Shown: positions 1 to 11,237, numbered from the stretch's first letter. The stretch: 64,000 nt of DNA from Dactylis glomerata (GCA_007115705.1 QXEO01001123.1:62001-126000); one strand, 5' to 3'. The notes: a model not told the origin generated them from the letters alone. Program-made: numbers and translations.

Positions 1-632
1 ATAGCGCCATGACCGCTACTGCCATATATTCATCTTCAAATCCCTCATTACCCCTACCAAGCCGCCCCACCGACCACGCGCCGCTCAAAGCTGATTGTCC
101 CTATTGTAGCCGTGATAGAAGATCCATGTCACCCCTTGCCGAGCATCACCACCCCAACCCCACCACTCGCTAAGCCTCGTCGCCACACACCTCGCCATCG
201 TCGAGAAGCACGCACCCCGCTGCACCACCATCCCTCGCGCCCCTTTTCCTAGGGGACCATGGAGCTACGAGGAGAAGTCCCCCCGCAACCACACGGGCTA
301 AATTATAGAGAACCGTATAAAACGACGATGGCATCACCATTACTTAATTACTTCTATAATCTAAAACACCATAAAAAAGTGTTAGAACACAATTGAGCAG
401 AGCGTCGTGTCATGTGAGTGTGATTAGGTAGCTAGCCTATACTCAGCTAGCTAGCTAGTACGTTCACTTTCTGGCCGAATGTTTCTCGAGACGTGAAGCC
501 TCCGTGTTACGGACCGTGTATGTGTTATCGAATTGCACATGCATGTATAGTAGCTAGCAAACGTTAACTACCAAACCAGGAGTAGTACAACAAGATACAA
601 GATAATGAATGATAATTAAGAATAGACAGGAC
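1..632. other. no gene recognised
   Basis: The first part is C-rich (roughly 60-300), then AT-rich with short GCTAGCTAG runs near 430-460. I found no long reading frame, protein motif, LTR end or TIR. It may be a fragment of an element that lies mostly outside the window. Confidence 0.6.
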
Positions 633-1495
633 CAGGGCCGGCTTTATATTTTTCGGGGCCCTAGGGCGAAGTCGAAAAAAGGGCCCCTATATCCTACTCC
701 CTGATGAATTCGACAAAATTGACCCGTTATTGAAACTTTAACACAAAATAGACTAACTTTGGAAATATTTTCAAATCTAACCTCTTTAGTAGTTCTTATC
801 AAATGGCGCTACCCTTAAAACCGCTGACACTTATTTTTGATTAGAGGGGGTAATATTTATGTACGCATAATTATATATATAAACATATATGTGCCTAGTT
901 TTACTTGCAAAAAAGCACACACTCTTAGTCTAATTAAGATGTCTATAAATAATTACACTTGCGATAGAAAGAATTAAAAAAGGTAGGAAAACAATAAGTA
1001 TTCCCTAGTAGTTTGATTAACTGAAATAAAAACCAAATTACAATGAATGACAATTATGTTTCAGTGCTTCAAAAAAACCTTCAGAGGAAAAATTAGATTA
1101 GGAAGAAAATAATTAGCTAAGGGATTCATGGACTTCTGATCAACCGGACTGACCCCGTGAAGCATAAGCAGGTTGGAGGGCGATCGGATCGGCCGATCAA
1201 CAACAATGGAGCAGCGGCGTCTGCTAGTCTCCCGTCTGTGAGACGCTATCCTGGGCAGTGGGCAACTGGGCACGGAAGCATGAGAGACGAGCCGATATGA
1301 CGGCCGAAGCGACGAAGCGTACCAGTCTACGAGACTCCCGATGGGCGATGACTCAACTCGCCCGTGTGCTTTTTACGAGTCTGGAGTGGTTTTCTCTTCA
1401 GCCATACTATAAAAGAGAAGACATGATTCTGGGCCCCTACCTGGCCTGGGCCCTAGGCGGCTGCCCATGCTCGCCATGGGTCAGCGCCGGCCCTG
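633..1495. mobile_element. non-autonomous hAT-type DNA transposon, 863 bp
   Basis: The ends are perfect 10-bp inverted repeats: CAGGGCCGGC at 633-642 and GCCGGCCCTG at 1486-1495. A second, weaker inverted block (GGGCCCTAGG at 656-665, and the palindromic GGGCCCTAGG at 1448-1457) lies inside each end. The flanks are an 8-bp near-duplication, GACAGGAC (625-632) against GATAGGAC (1496-1503), one transition apart. Eight-bp target duplications are typical of hAT elements. No transposase frame is present, so it must have been moved by another element's enzyme. Confidence 0.8.
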
Positions 1496-1651
1496 GATAG
1501 GACTCGATTAAATATAGAATCCAACTCGACCTGAAGTCCGAGACTACACAGAAATGCAAGATATGCCAAGGAACTATTGCAGCTCCACTGCTTTAGATTC
1601 TTAGTTATAATTCGATTTCAATAATTACAAGACTAGGGACGTGATGTTTTA

Positions 1652-2015
1652 GCTCATAGGAGCAAATGCACCTATTATAAAAATACATTTTAAATGTATT
1701 TTAAACAAATTAAATAATTTGAATAAAAAATTTCTGGTATGCATATGAACATTCTATGTCCATCCACCAAAGTTTTGGTGTGAAAAAATATTTTTTGTGC
1801 CCTGTGTAAAAAAGACAAAAAAATAGCTACGTAAATAGCAATTTTGGAGCATAAAAAATTGTCTTTTTTACACAGGTCACAAAAATTATCTTTTTTTTCA
1901 CAAAACTTGGCGAGTGAACATAAAATGTCTAGATGCACGCTAAGAATTTTTTTCAGAATTTTTAGACATTTTGAAAAATGATTTTTGACCAACGGGTGCA
2001 TATACACCTAGGAGC
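1652..2015. mobile_element. small TIR element (MITE-like), about 364 bp
   Basis: The left end reads GCTCATAGGAGCAAATGCACC. The right end, reverse complemented, reads GCTCCTAGGTGTATATGCACC. These imperfect TIRs share the GCTC, TAGG and ATGCACC blocks. The interior is AT-rich and non-coding and contains a perfect 18-bp hairpin. I see no clear TSD, so the exact ends and the superfamily are uncertain. Confidence 0.6.
1801..1876. repeat. perfect 18-bp inverted repeat (hairpin)
   Basis: CCTGTGTAAAAAAGACAA at 1801-1818 is exactly complementary to 1859-1876, with a 40-nt loop. It sits inside the small TIR element at 1652-2015. Such a stem could be processed to small RNA if transcribed; that is inference. 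Confidence 0.9.
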
Positions 2016-4059
2016 CAAAGTGGATTTCCGCAAGACTAGTTGCTTGAAATATGAGCAAAGTGGTACTTAAAATATGTCTCGTAGAGCGGATAGTCGAAAA
2101 GCCTGCCGGCGCCGGCCTTGTATTGGTTGCATATAAGACCATGCTAATGACCATAGTGATGCTGATGGGCTGGCTGCCCATCGCATAAACATGCTCACTA
2201 ATGTCGTCGTTTGTTGTTGCCCTTGGCCGGTGGACGACGATGACCCGCATGAAGAACCTAAATTTCAATCTTAGTATATGAACAATAATAATACCATAAT
2301 CTATGCACACATTTAATGGATAGAGAAAGCCAATTACTATGATTCATATAATTATATTGACCTGAATAATCAATAGTATCACACTTGTACTACGTTGCAT
2401 GAACTGTCGTGGATAGATGGTGTGGGGCGCCACAACTCGATCTAGTTCGAAATTCCCATGTGAGGACATGGCTTCATGACAACTGTCGTCCCGGCAATAA
2501 GAATTTTATTGCGTCAGGATAGGTTCGCTTAATATCTGCATTTTAGAAGCATGCATGTGGGCGGGGCGGCGTTTTGGCGCCCGAGCTCATCTGCTCCCGC
2601 GTAGTCATTGGGCAGAAGGAGCATTGAGAGCTGTGCCAATGTACTTTTGTTGGCAAATACAAGAGTTCAGAAATATTAGATACCAAGATATACAGTAGGC
2701 TAGCTGGTACCGCTGGCCCATTAAAGACTACTGCACCACCAGTCCACTCACTGATCGATCTACGAGTAATAAATGCCTCTTCTTCTTTGTACTCCACCGA
2801 GAGCAAGCATATGAACGGCGGCGTGGAGGCGAGGAATGGCGGAGGCGGAGTGGATGAAAGAGGTGACGGGGAGTTGCAGGCTTGCAGCAATAATGGTACG
2901 ATAAAAAAGACACATCCTTATGTGTGCCTGCCGGAGAGCAAGAATAGACGCCTCCCTCGAGTTCCGTTCAGAGTGCTCCCATCCGGCAACTACCATGGCT
3001 ATGGTGGCCGGAGTGGTTTGGAACCTGCGGGCATCAAAGTGTGTTGTCGGTGATGTGGTGCAGCCGACCGCGACCTTGAGCTGCTAGACGCCTACCTTGC
3101 GTGGTTGAACACCATGGCTGGGTCATCATCAACAGACGCGACTCTGTCAGCTGTCGACGCCTGGCCTGGTCTCCGTATTCATGATTTCTAGTTTTAAAGT
3201 GGACTAAGGGCGGGACGTGTCACTTATTGTTACTATGTGAAGCTGTGCCAACGCATTTATGTGACTTGATATTTACAAGCAAATACAAAAAACTATACAT
3301 GGCTAAATACATGGAGCCAAGTGCATGCGTAGGCATCTGATTGGCTGGTTCCCAGGGTGTAGATGAGCTCGAGCTCAGTTTTGCATATCCGTAGGGTGCA
3401 CTATCCATTTTATCTATTGCTTCATCACGCCACAACACACGACTCGATATGGATGAACTTTCTAGAGGTTCACAGCTTCATCGACATGAAGTAAATGATT
3501 GTTGCCACGACCTTGGCACTTGTCACCGAATAATGACATAGATGTCACATTCCCACCACGTGCTCAATAGACTACAACGGCAGACGTCTCGGTTGGTGAT
3601 GTTTTCTCCATCTTCATGTGGGTTCACTTGTATTCATGTATGTGCTAATACATGGACAAAGTAGACGAGGACACCTACGTCCAATTCACCGACAACAATT
3701 GCTTTGTGGATGGACAAAGTCATGGATGATGCGCACTATTTTGCCAAGAATGGGCATGATAAATAGTTGTTGAACAGTAATTACCCTTTATTGTGATTAG
3801 TAAGTATAGTTTGATACATAGCTTAATTGTGAGCTACTAGTTATCGTTGCAATTCTCTAGCAACCATTTAATTCAAATGTCACATTAATCGTTATAATTC
3901 CTTTCATATATGTCCCGCCACTTTTGCTCTCCTTGTTCACTCTCTCTTTTTATGCCCTATCCACCTCTTTCAACACTTTAATCCCCCCGCTTTCCTACTC
4001 TCTTATTCTCCTGAAACTTTCACTCGCTCATTGTTTATCATATTATTCTCGCATTACTA
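2016..4059. other. intergenic DNA, no supported gene
   Basis: Only short frames occur. The longest, 2787-3053 on the plus strand (88 codons, Gly-rich start), resembles nothing I recognise. A loosely similar phrase, AGCTGTGCCAA followed by a CAAATACAA stretch, occurs near 2629 and again near 3240, hinting at an old duplication or shared repeat. I see no TIR, LTR or domain motif. Confidence 0.5.
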
Positions 4060-4390
4060 GTTGGGAACTAGGGTTTAGACCTAGGGTCGGTCTAGGGCTT
4101 AGTTTCTAGAGCCTATGGTGTAGATGGGTGTTAGGGTTTAAGATATATGGTTTAAATTACAATTTAAAGCATACACCTAGATCTATACCTTAGACCTTAA
4201 CACTAGATTTACACACTATATCTATTCCTATACCATAAACCATATGTCACAAACTTAACACCTAAACCTAGACCCTAGATGCTATAGACACGACTTTGAA
4301 CTGGCACATTATTTGGAAACCATGTACCCTGAACCCTAGACCTAGACCCAAGATCTAGACCCTAATTTCTCGACTTAGACCATATACCAC
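4060..4390. repeat. degenerate telomere-like patch, opposite orientations
   Basis: From about 4068 to 4140 the plus strand carries G-rich phrases such as GGGTTTAGACCTAGGG and GTTAGGGTTTA. From about 4180 to 4380 it carries the complementary type (CCTAAACCTAGACCCTAGA, ACCCTAGACCTAGACCC). The turning point is near GGTTTAAATTACAATTTAAA (4150-4169). The pieces resemble decayed plant telomere repeat (CCCTAAA) but not in exact register. No coding content is seen. Confidence 0.5.
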
Positions 4391-5320
4391 AAATGGTTTG
4401 AAGACTCTAATAGATAACTTTTAAGTGACACCTCGTGATATGGGTATATAAGCTTAGTGGTAAAGAGTAAAAACTAATACATAACTTTGAAGTGGCAGCT
4501 CTATCACTTTTAAGCAATAACGCCAGTTTTTGTAACAACCTGGCCTCTTTGAATTGGTTTTATCCCTATGGCTTACTCTATCACTAACAAAGAAGAAAGC
4601 CACATAAAATCACCATGGTGTATGAAAGTTGGCATATTTTAAATTTTGGTGTCAAGGAACACGGGAACACATGAAAATCACGTCCATATACCTGAATCAC
4701 ATGCATGGAGTCCTAATATGGGCACATGAGGTTGGTTGTGCACACAAAAAAACCAACACTCATTATTTTATTCTAGTACACAATTATTTCCTATCATTTC
4801 ATGTGCATGTGAGGCTGTTGTGTGTTACTAATTTCAATAATTTATGCTAGGAGATAATTATGACTAATCATTTCATCTGACACGACATTGCCACACATTA
4901 TAATGGTAATTATTTTTTGCTAGGAGCAATCCATGGAATTTCCCTAATATAACATTAATATTTAGTAATAGTCAATTTGCAATACTAATGATGAAGGTAC
5001 CATAACATGATATATCAACATAATGAAATATGAATGATAGGTAATTATTATCTCGTATCAATCTTGTACCATAATTATTTGAAGTACCATGCAAACTAGA
5101 ATAATCATGAATTGTTGTAACCAATCCGACGGAAACACTAAACTCAGGTTAAAATAGATGTACATACTAACCTATATACGTGTGCCAAAAATTAGCTCAA
5201 TATGAGAAGATTTAGTATGTTGAAAGCCATAACCTAGCTTAACCCCATAACCCCGTCGAGGTAAAAATCGCTAAATTCCAAGTTTGATATTTTTTCCTTA
5301 AAAGGGGTCACATAAGATAA
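4391..5320. other. AT-rich intergenic DNA
   Basis: I see no reading frame with a recognisable domain and no clear element ends. The sequence is AT-rich and may include unrecognised MITE debris. Confidence 0.5.
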
Positions 5321-5805
5321 CACTACGCGAAAGTCTTGCGTTGTTCTGTTTTTTTTTTGAATTAGTTATGATTTTTAAAGACCCCTAGAAAAAACCCTAG
5401 CTGTAAATTAAAAGGGCATATAAAGTTTTTTTGCAAAATATGTCAAAACTCAAGTTTCTTAGTTTTCCTAACAACTAGATCACGTAACATAAGTACATCT
5501 CAAAGGATTTTATTTTTTGAATTTTTTACTATTTCTTTTATTTTTCACAAAACTGAAAAGACGATAAAAAAGAAAATACCTAAGCCGACGGCTTTGCCGT
5601 CGGGTTAGGTCTCTAGAAAAAGAAAATACTAATAAAAAGAAAATACCTAAGCCGACGGCTTTGCATTCGGGTTTTGTCCCCAGATTAAACTACGTCGACA
5701 AACGTTTTTCGGCATTGTCCGAGGCCAGGGCCTAAGCCGACGGCCCCGATGAAAAGCTATCGACTTAGGTTCTGGCCGTCGGCGTATAACTTTTTTCTTG
5801 TAGTG
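5321..5805. mobile_element. deleted CACTA element, 485 bp
   Basis: It starts CACTACGCGAAAG (5321) and ends CTTGTAGTG (5805), the inverse of CACTACAAG. Subterminal repeats built on AAGCCGACGGC and its complement GCCGTCGG recur at about 5581-5608, 5647-5670, 5730-5745 and 5775-5783, a hallmark of grass CACTA elements. The flanks are TAA (5318-5320) and TAT (5806-5808), so the 3-bp TSD is only two-thirds matched. No transposase is encoded. Confidence 0.75.
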
Positions 5806-6135
5806 TATAAAGCTGCATGTGATCAGACGCAGCGAGTTGTATGCACTAGAGAGGGGTAGTAGTAGAAGAGCGAGTGCACCTTGAACTTCAAGGAGAACGT
5901 CCACCGAGTATGAAGACCAGACGTCCGTGGTCTCCTCAGAGTCCTTGAGTACGACCATATCGTCCATCCAACTAGCGCCGTCAGGAGGTACCGTCGGTTT
6001 CTGTCGTCTGGGATGCCATTGCTTTGGTGAACATGCCGGCCGACGTCCCGAGCAGCTCCGTCAACTTCATACATGGGTGCATGTTCATTTTGTCATTATT
6101 AGTTTGATTTCTAAGCTAGTTGTGTAGGTGTTGGC
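5806..6135. other. unrecognised stretch with short open frames
   Basis: Minus-strand 5823-6074 and plus-strand 5927-6127 are open for 60-80 codons and have coding-like base composition. Neither translation shows a motif I recognise. It ends at the Athila copy A LTR. Confidence 0.4.
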
Positions 6136-7745
6136 TGATACGTCTCAAACGTATCTATAATTTTTGATGCTCCATGCTTGTTTTTACACCATTTGCATAT
6201 TGTTTCGTTACACTTAGTGGCATTTTTATGCATTTTCCGGAACTAACCTATTAACAAGTGCCACAGTGCCAGTTTCCTGTTTTTTGCTGTTTTTGTGTTT
6301 CAGAAGTGATACACAGGAAATATTCTCGGAATTGGACGAAACAAGTTCCTGAAGTGTTATTTTTCCCGGAAGTTTCCAGACATCCGAAGGAGAGACGGAG
6401 AGGGGCCACCAGGGCCCCACACACAGGGCCGGCGCGGCTTGGCCCCTGGCCGCGCCACCCCTGTGTGCGGGAGCCTGGCTCCACCTCTGACGACGCCCCT
6501 TCACCTATAAAGACCCCCCGACAGAAAAAACCTAAGGACCCGATCAGATTTCCAGAACACATCGCGATCCGCCGCCGCCGTCGACCCGAAGATCGGGAGG
6601 GTCCAGAAGCTCTTCCCGGCACCCTGCCGGAGAGGGGAATCGCCACCGGAGGTCTTCTTCATCGCCATGCTTGCCTCCGGAGCGATGAGTGAGTAGTCTA
6701 CCTTGGACTATGGGTCCATAGCAGTAGTTAGATGGTTGTCTTCTCCACCATGTGCTTCATGTTTAGATCTCATGAGCTGCCCTACATGATTGAGATCACC
6801 GTTATGTAATTCTATGATGTTGGTTTGTTGGGATCCGATGAATATTGGTGTTTATGATTAAGTTGCTGTACTGAACTATATCTTTTGTTATCTCTATGTT
6901 GTTTATGATCTTGCATGCTCTCCGTTGTTAGTAGCTATCTTGGCCGAGTAGTTGCTAGTGACTCCAAGAGGGGGTATTTATGCTCGATAGTGGGTTCATG
7001 TCTCTATTTCACCTGGGGGAGTGACAGAAACCTCTAAGGTGGTAGATGTGCTGTTGCTACTAGGGAGAAAACAACATTCATATGCTCAAGGGCATATGCT
7101 TTGTTTACATTACACACTTTGCTTAATGCAATTATCTGTTGTTCGCAACTTAATACTACAGGGGTGTTCGGATTGATATCCCCGGGAGTGGATTATTAGT
7201 CATAGATGCAGTTGGATGGCGGTCTATGTATTTTGTTGTAATGCCCAGAGTAAATCTTATAGTGATCTTCTTGACATATCACGTTATCTTTATTCTATCA
7301 ATTGCCCAACTATAATTTGTTTACCCAGCATGTTATTTTATCTATGGAGAGACACCACTAGTGAACTGTGGACCCCGGTCCTATTTTAATCATATTGCAA
7401 TCACCTGTTTACTTTTCCCGTACTGTTTACTTTACTCGCATGCTATATTGTTTTCCACTCGATACGCTCATAATCTTTGTTTCAAGCAAACCGGTGAGAT
7501 TGACAACCTCATCGCAAGTTGGGAACAAAGTACTTGGTTGTGTGTGTGCAGGTTCCATATCACCTTCAGTCGTCGTTGTCTCTCCTCTCCTGATCGATAA
7601 ACCTTGGTTTCTTAACTGAGGGAAAACTAGCCGCTACACTCATCATACCTTCCTCTTGGGGTTCCCAACGGGCTGGTCATTCACCACGCACAAGGACTTA
7701 CTGCTCCCACGTCAACTACACGCCACCATCTTTTCTGGCGCCATC
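6136..7745 (+). repeat. 5' LTR of Athila copy A
   Basis: It aligns by eye along its length with the 1617-bp LTRs of copy C. A TATAAAG box lies at 6506-6512, within the conserved context before a CCCCCCG run, marking the likely LTR promoter. The 3' boundary is approximate (within about 20 bp) because the LTR end is rearranged: the usual terminal CTAGCCATCA is not preserved. Confidence 0.75.
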
Positions 7746-7766
7746 ACCGAGTAGCAGCTTCTTTTC

Positions 7767-7784
7767 TGGCGCCGTTGCCGGGGA
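7767..7784 (+). promoter_or_regulatory. primer binding site, tRNA-Asp type
   Basis: TGGCGCCGTTGCCGGGGA matches the complement of the 3' end of plant tRNA-Asp(GTC). A partial duplicate, TTTTCTGGCGCC, lies 31 bp upstream at 7731-7742. Confidence 0.8.
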
Positions 7785-7943
7785 GGAAGAGAAGACTTCT
7801 GCGAGGGGAGTTTTTCGCACACACATCATTTACTTTGTTATTGTTTTGCTTTACTTTATTTTATTTTACTTGCATCGTTTTATATCAAAAACCCAAAAAA
7901 ATTAGAATCCTTGGTAGTTGTTTTTACTTTACTTTAGTTTATC

Positions 7944-8537
7944 ATGTTGTTCCCTAAGTTCGTTCTGGAGGACCTCTCAGTAGGTAGTGGTTCAATTATT
8001 GGAAATAGAAACATTAATGAGTTCTTTAATCACATTAGTATGCATGAGGAAGTTGAGGAAAAATCTTGGATTGAGCTTGCTCCTAGTATTGAAGTTGCTT
8101 CTGTTTGTTTAATTGATATGTTGGAAACTAGGTTTGCTAGTCTTAATCCTTATATGCAATACATGTTCCTCAAGCTTCATGAAATTGAGGATCCCGAAAA
8201 GAAAGCTTTTATCTTGGAAACTCTGCGCCTAGAATTTAAGGATGTAGTTGTTGAAGCTAGGAAGGTTCTTAAACGTTTTAATAAACTCGGTTCTCCTATA
8301 AATGTTATTAGTACAGATGATAAAGAGGCCGAAATACCTATTCCTTGCAAGCTTTTGGGATTGAATGAAGCTTTCGAAAATAATTTTGATTGGATCTGTC
8401 CTGAAAATCTTTTTGATGAAAGTAGTGTGCCAAAGAATGATCACAAGGGGTCTTCTAAAACTTATGTGGATGAAATACAATGCCTTATTGATAAGACCTC
8501 TGCTGTTGATCTTAATGCTTCTTCTGAAAATACTTGA
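7944..8537 (+). CDS. 197-aa ORF of a non-autonomous Athila element, function unknown
   Basis: An uninterrupted frame of 197 codons sits where copy C has gag, and ends just before the shared sequence GATTCGCAATTTTCTGCGCC. The protein is acidic and probably helical, with no CCHC knuckle, no aspartic protease triad and no visible similarity to the copy C gag. It has repeated Glu-Val and Leu-rich stretches and no signal peptide or membrane segment. Codon use resembles the AT-rich third positions of copy C gag, so it may be a real, formerly translated product. It could be a highly diverged gag piece or a captured sequence; I cannot assign a function. Confidence 0.55.
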   Translation: MLFPKFVLEDLSVGSGSIIGNRNINEFFNHISMHEEVEEKSWIELAPSIEVASVCLIDMLETRFASLNPYMQYMFLKLHEIEDPEKKAFILETLRLEFKDVVVEARKVLKRFNKLGSPINVISTDDKEAEIPIPCKLLGLNEAFENNFDWICPENLFDESSVPKNDHKGSSKTYVDEIQCLIDKTSAVDLNASSENT

Positions 8538-9098
8538 TTCGCAATTTTCTGCGCCTAGCTCAAAGGCGTTAAAGAAAAGCACTCTTGGGAGATAACCCAT
8601 TGTTTTCTTTTCAGTACTTTTTCTTTTATTTGAGTCTTGGAAGTCATTACTACTGTAATGACCGCTCCTTATCTTGTTTATTTCGTTTTTGTGCCAAGAG
8701 AAGCCTCTAATTTGAGCGAGGTAAAGATTTGGGGTTATTGCTGTCCTGAAACTGTTTTTGGTGCTACACCGTAAAAATTCGTATAAATTCTCTGTTTATC
8801 TTTTGGACCTGCGATTTCTTGTGCATATGCCCCAGGTTATATCCAAACTTTTCTTAGTTGATCACTTTTTGATTTGAGCAACAGAAAATCCCTCAAAAAT
8901 TCGTCCTTTGTCAGCTGTTCAGTTTTGACAGATTTCTGCCAATATTTATTTTTGCCACTTTATCGCTTTCTTTTGAGTTCTTTTTGATCATGAAACTTTT
9001 TGGGAAGTTGCTACAGTAGTATATACTTTATATGTTTGGAAGGACGCCCTGTTTAACTTCTATTGTGAGCTTTAATTAAGAAAATAACCTTTTCTTTC

Positions 9099-9100
<2 letters not shown>

Positions 9101-9132
<32 letters not shown>
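9101..9132. repeat. (AG)16 microsatellite
   Basis: An uninterrupted AG dinucleotide run lies between the end of Athila copy A and the kinase exon. Confidence 0.97.
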
Positions 9133-9135
<3 letters not shown>

Positions 9136-9187
9136 AAAGTAGACGGACCTAAACATACACGTTTCGTATTTTACAAGTAAATATTAC

Positions 9188-9328
9188 CTCATAAACTATT
9201 GCAAATCCACCCTCACCAATTACTCTATCTTCAGAAAAGTTGTCTGTTATATTCTTCAAAAGTGCAAATGGCAGATTCTTCGGTTCCTCTCTTCCATCAA
9301 GTATATGCACCAGAATATCAGACTCCAT
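9188..9328 (-). pseudogene. first kinase exon of a receptor-like kinase, truncated gene
   Basis: Read on the minus strand from an ATG at 9328 (the frame is open upstream to 9409). The peptide has a juxtamembrane-like stretch, LPFALLKNITDNFSEDR, then the glycine-rich ATP loop GEGGFAIVYE. It stops at a good splice donor, GAG|GTAATAT (exon end 9188). This is how the kinase domain begins in many grass DUF26/LRK-type receptor kinases. All later kinase motifs (catalytic Lys, HRD, DFG) should lie at lower coordinates, but that side is microsatellite and Athila copy A. The gene therefore appears cut off by the insertion or a deletion. The assignment to a kinase is fairly safe; the subfamily is not. 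Confidence 0.7.
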
Positions 9329-9409
9329 CTGTCCGTTATCCAATCCTTTACACTTTTCAGCATTGAGCATTGTACAAAAAAAAATGTTCCTAATTGAGCA
9401 CAATGGCAA

Positions 9410-10916
9410 GGGAGAACTGCCACAATTCTGTTACCAGTCTTTTTCTCACAGCATCACAATTGCACAACAAAATTACTTTCGTGCCAACTAATATTTATGG
9501 CAACATTTCAAGTATGATACCAGGATTTTTTGGTATTCAAATAAAATATTGTTGATCTATTTTATGCTAATTTTGGTATTGAAATAAGCATACCAACAAG
9601 AACGTGCTACCTACCTGATAGTTAGTCCTTTGTGTGTATCACACAGAGGAGAATGATTTTGAACACACAGTCTAGATTTCTGAATCACAATTTTTAGCAG
9701 ATTTATTTGGCCACGAAACCATAGAAATTGGGCCGTATCTAGTAATTCGAAGTTTAAAAGTCTTTTGAACAATGATCCCCACAGAAACATATATGTAGTT
9801 AATTATTATTTTCTAAAATTCATAGTTCCTGAGTATCCCTTACTTGCTGGACAACGTTGCATGTTAGTACATATAATTCATTACCTGTATCAAAACAACA
9901 CAAACTGCTGATCTATACAACATAACAAGTCAAAGTTTCATTGATTTTCGGATCCTTTATCTTTTGGATAAATCTGTACATATAAGTGCAAATAATTGAT
10001 CATCTGATTGAAAACAAACTAATTTGTGTGATAACTGCCAAATAACAAGTTTGATCTGATATTTGTCAAAGAATTCAAAAGAGCATGTACAAACCATAAA
10101 CTCCAGGATGCGTTCCAATAGTAATCAACAAAGAGCTACACCACTAACCTGGAAGATCTGAAGGGATGCAGGTGATAGCTGCTGGGAGAACAGCCAAGTA
10201 GAAGAGAGGCGGAGGATGAAGATCAGGCTGGATCCACCTACCAGCTGGCTGCAGTTGCATAGAAATGAAAAGAGGGGCGAGAAGAGACATTAAGTACGTG
10301 CGGAGATCCATTGACTTTCAAATTCAAATGCAATTAAAAAGAGCAAACAGAGTAGACTTCACAATTAACTACTCGACAACAATACGAGAAGGAAGAGGCG
10401 GCCGAGATGGCCTTAAAAGGCCACGCATCGGGGGATCGGATCTACAATAACAGAGCAACTCGTGTAGCCACGAAAATCTACGATCGAGGGAGAGATACAG
10501 AGCGTGATCCGGCGGAAGAGATGGCGTCTGGGGAAGGGAAGGAGGTGCTGCCGGGCAATCAGGCTCCGGCAAGGGCGAATCTGCAGGCGGGAGGAGCAAA
10601 AAACTACTCGACAACTTGTGATTAGGGGTGATGCATGCGATGGCTAACAGGTAAATCCAGGGTCACCATGGTGGTTGAGAACTAATATATGCGCACAATT
10701 GGGAATATCTTTTCTAATTGTGTTATTAAGTACATACCAGAGAAACAAAAGTAATATACATGTCTAGAGCAAGTGGAGGCAAGGATGTGAAGAACATGAG
10801 CACTACCTGCACTGAACCCCGCCGGAAAAGGTCCGCGGTTGCGCCCTCACCCAGCAGCACAGCAAGTGCTAGCAAGTGCTGGAGCTGTGCAGAGTCTCAG
10901 CAGCACCAGAGGTGAT
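9410..10916 (-). other. probable 5' region of the truncated kinase gene
   Basis: The stretch 9410-10140 is AT-rich and intron-like. The stretch 10140-10625 is richer in G and C; on the minus strand it reads like a plant leader with pyrimidine tracts (about 10470-10510) and an open frame at 10369-10614 of no recognisable type. I infer 5' untranslated exon and intron of the kinase fragment. Nothing proves transcription. Confidence 0.35.
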
Positions 10917-11237
10917 ATTCTTAAAGGGCAGATCCGTCGATCAGTGAGCAGCCGTCCAAATTTTAACTGGACATTTATCAAACCAAGACGCGTGCCTACT
11001 GGCCAGATCCGTAAGACGCGTGAGATCAGCGCGTGACATATCGTCTTTACTAGTCATTTCTCTTTACAAGTCGTTGTTACGCAATCTGCTTTTCAGGTTT
11101 TTTTAATCAAATTGGTACAGGCCGGCCAGCCTGGTGAACAGACTCGAAGTAAACTACGAAGACTCGTAGGTCAACTGCTCAAGTCCATGGGGTTCAGTTC
11201 ACATATGGCCAGGATACATTGGATCCTGCCTCTTTGG
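10917..11237 (-). promoter_or_regulatory. upstream-type segment, copy 1, with CGCG boxes
   Basis: This 320-bp segment is similar along its length to 19435-19753 upstream of the NLR gene. Shared phrases include GGTACAGGCCGGCCAGCCTG, CAATCTGCTTTTCAGG and CATTGGATCCTG. It contains three CGCG-box type motifs: ACGCGT at 10988-10993 and 11016-11021, and GCGCGT at 11029-11034. CGCG boxes are known targets of calmodulin-binding CAMTA factors. The upstream role is inferred from the position of copy 2. Confidence 0.55.

Larger units (their letters stand above)
6136..9035 (+). mobile_element. Athila-type gypsy element, copy A, 3'-truncated
   Basis: A 5' LTR starting TGATACGTCTC at 6136 is followed by a tRNA-Asp-type primer site (7767-7784), a short ORF (7944-8537) and about 500 bp of the 3' non-coding backbone shared with copy C. 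Similarity to copy C stops near 9035, just after the phrase TTGCTACAGTAGTAT. The remaining roughly 2.5 kb of internal DNA and the 3' LTR are absent, so no TSD can be read. Element class comes from the primer site and from the gag of copy C. Confidence 0.85.

Noticed and set aside
6258..6692. 144-codon ORF, repeated at 44780-45214 and 51290-51724 and in reverse at 41962-42348
   Set aside because: It lies inside the Athila LTRs and recurs only because the LTR recurs. Its GC-rich promoter region happens to be open in several frames.
7767..7784. Possible tRNA-derived gene at TGGCGCCGTTGCCGGGGA
   Set aside because: Only the 3'-end complement of tRNA-Asp is present; it is a retrotransposon primer site.
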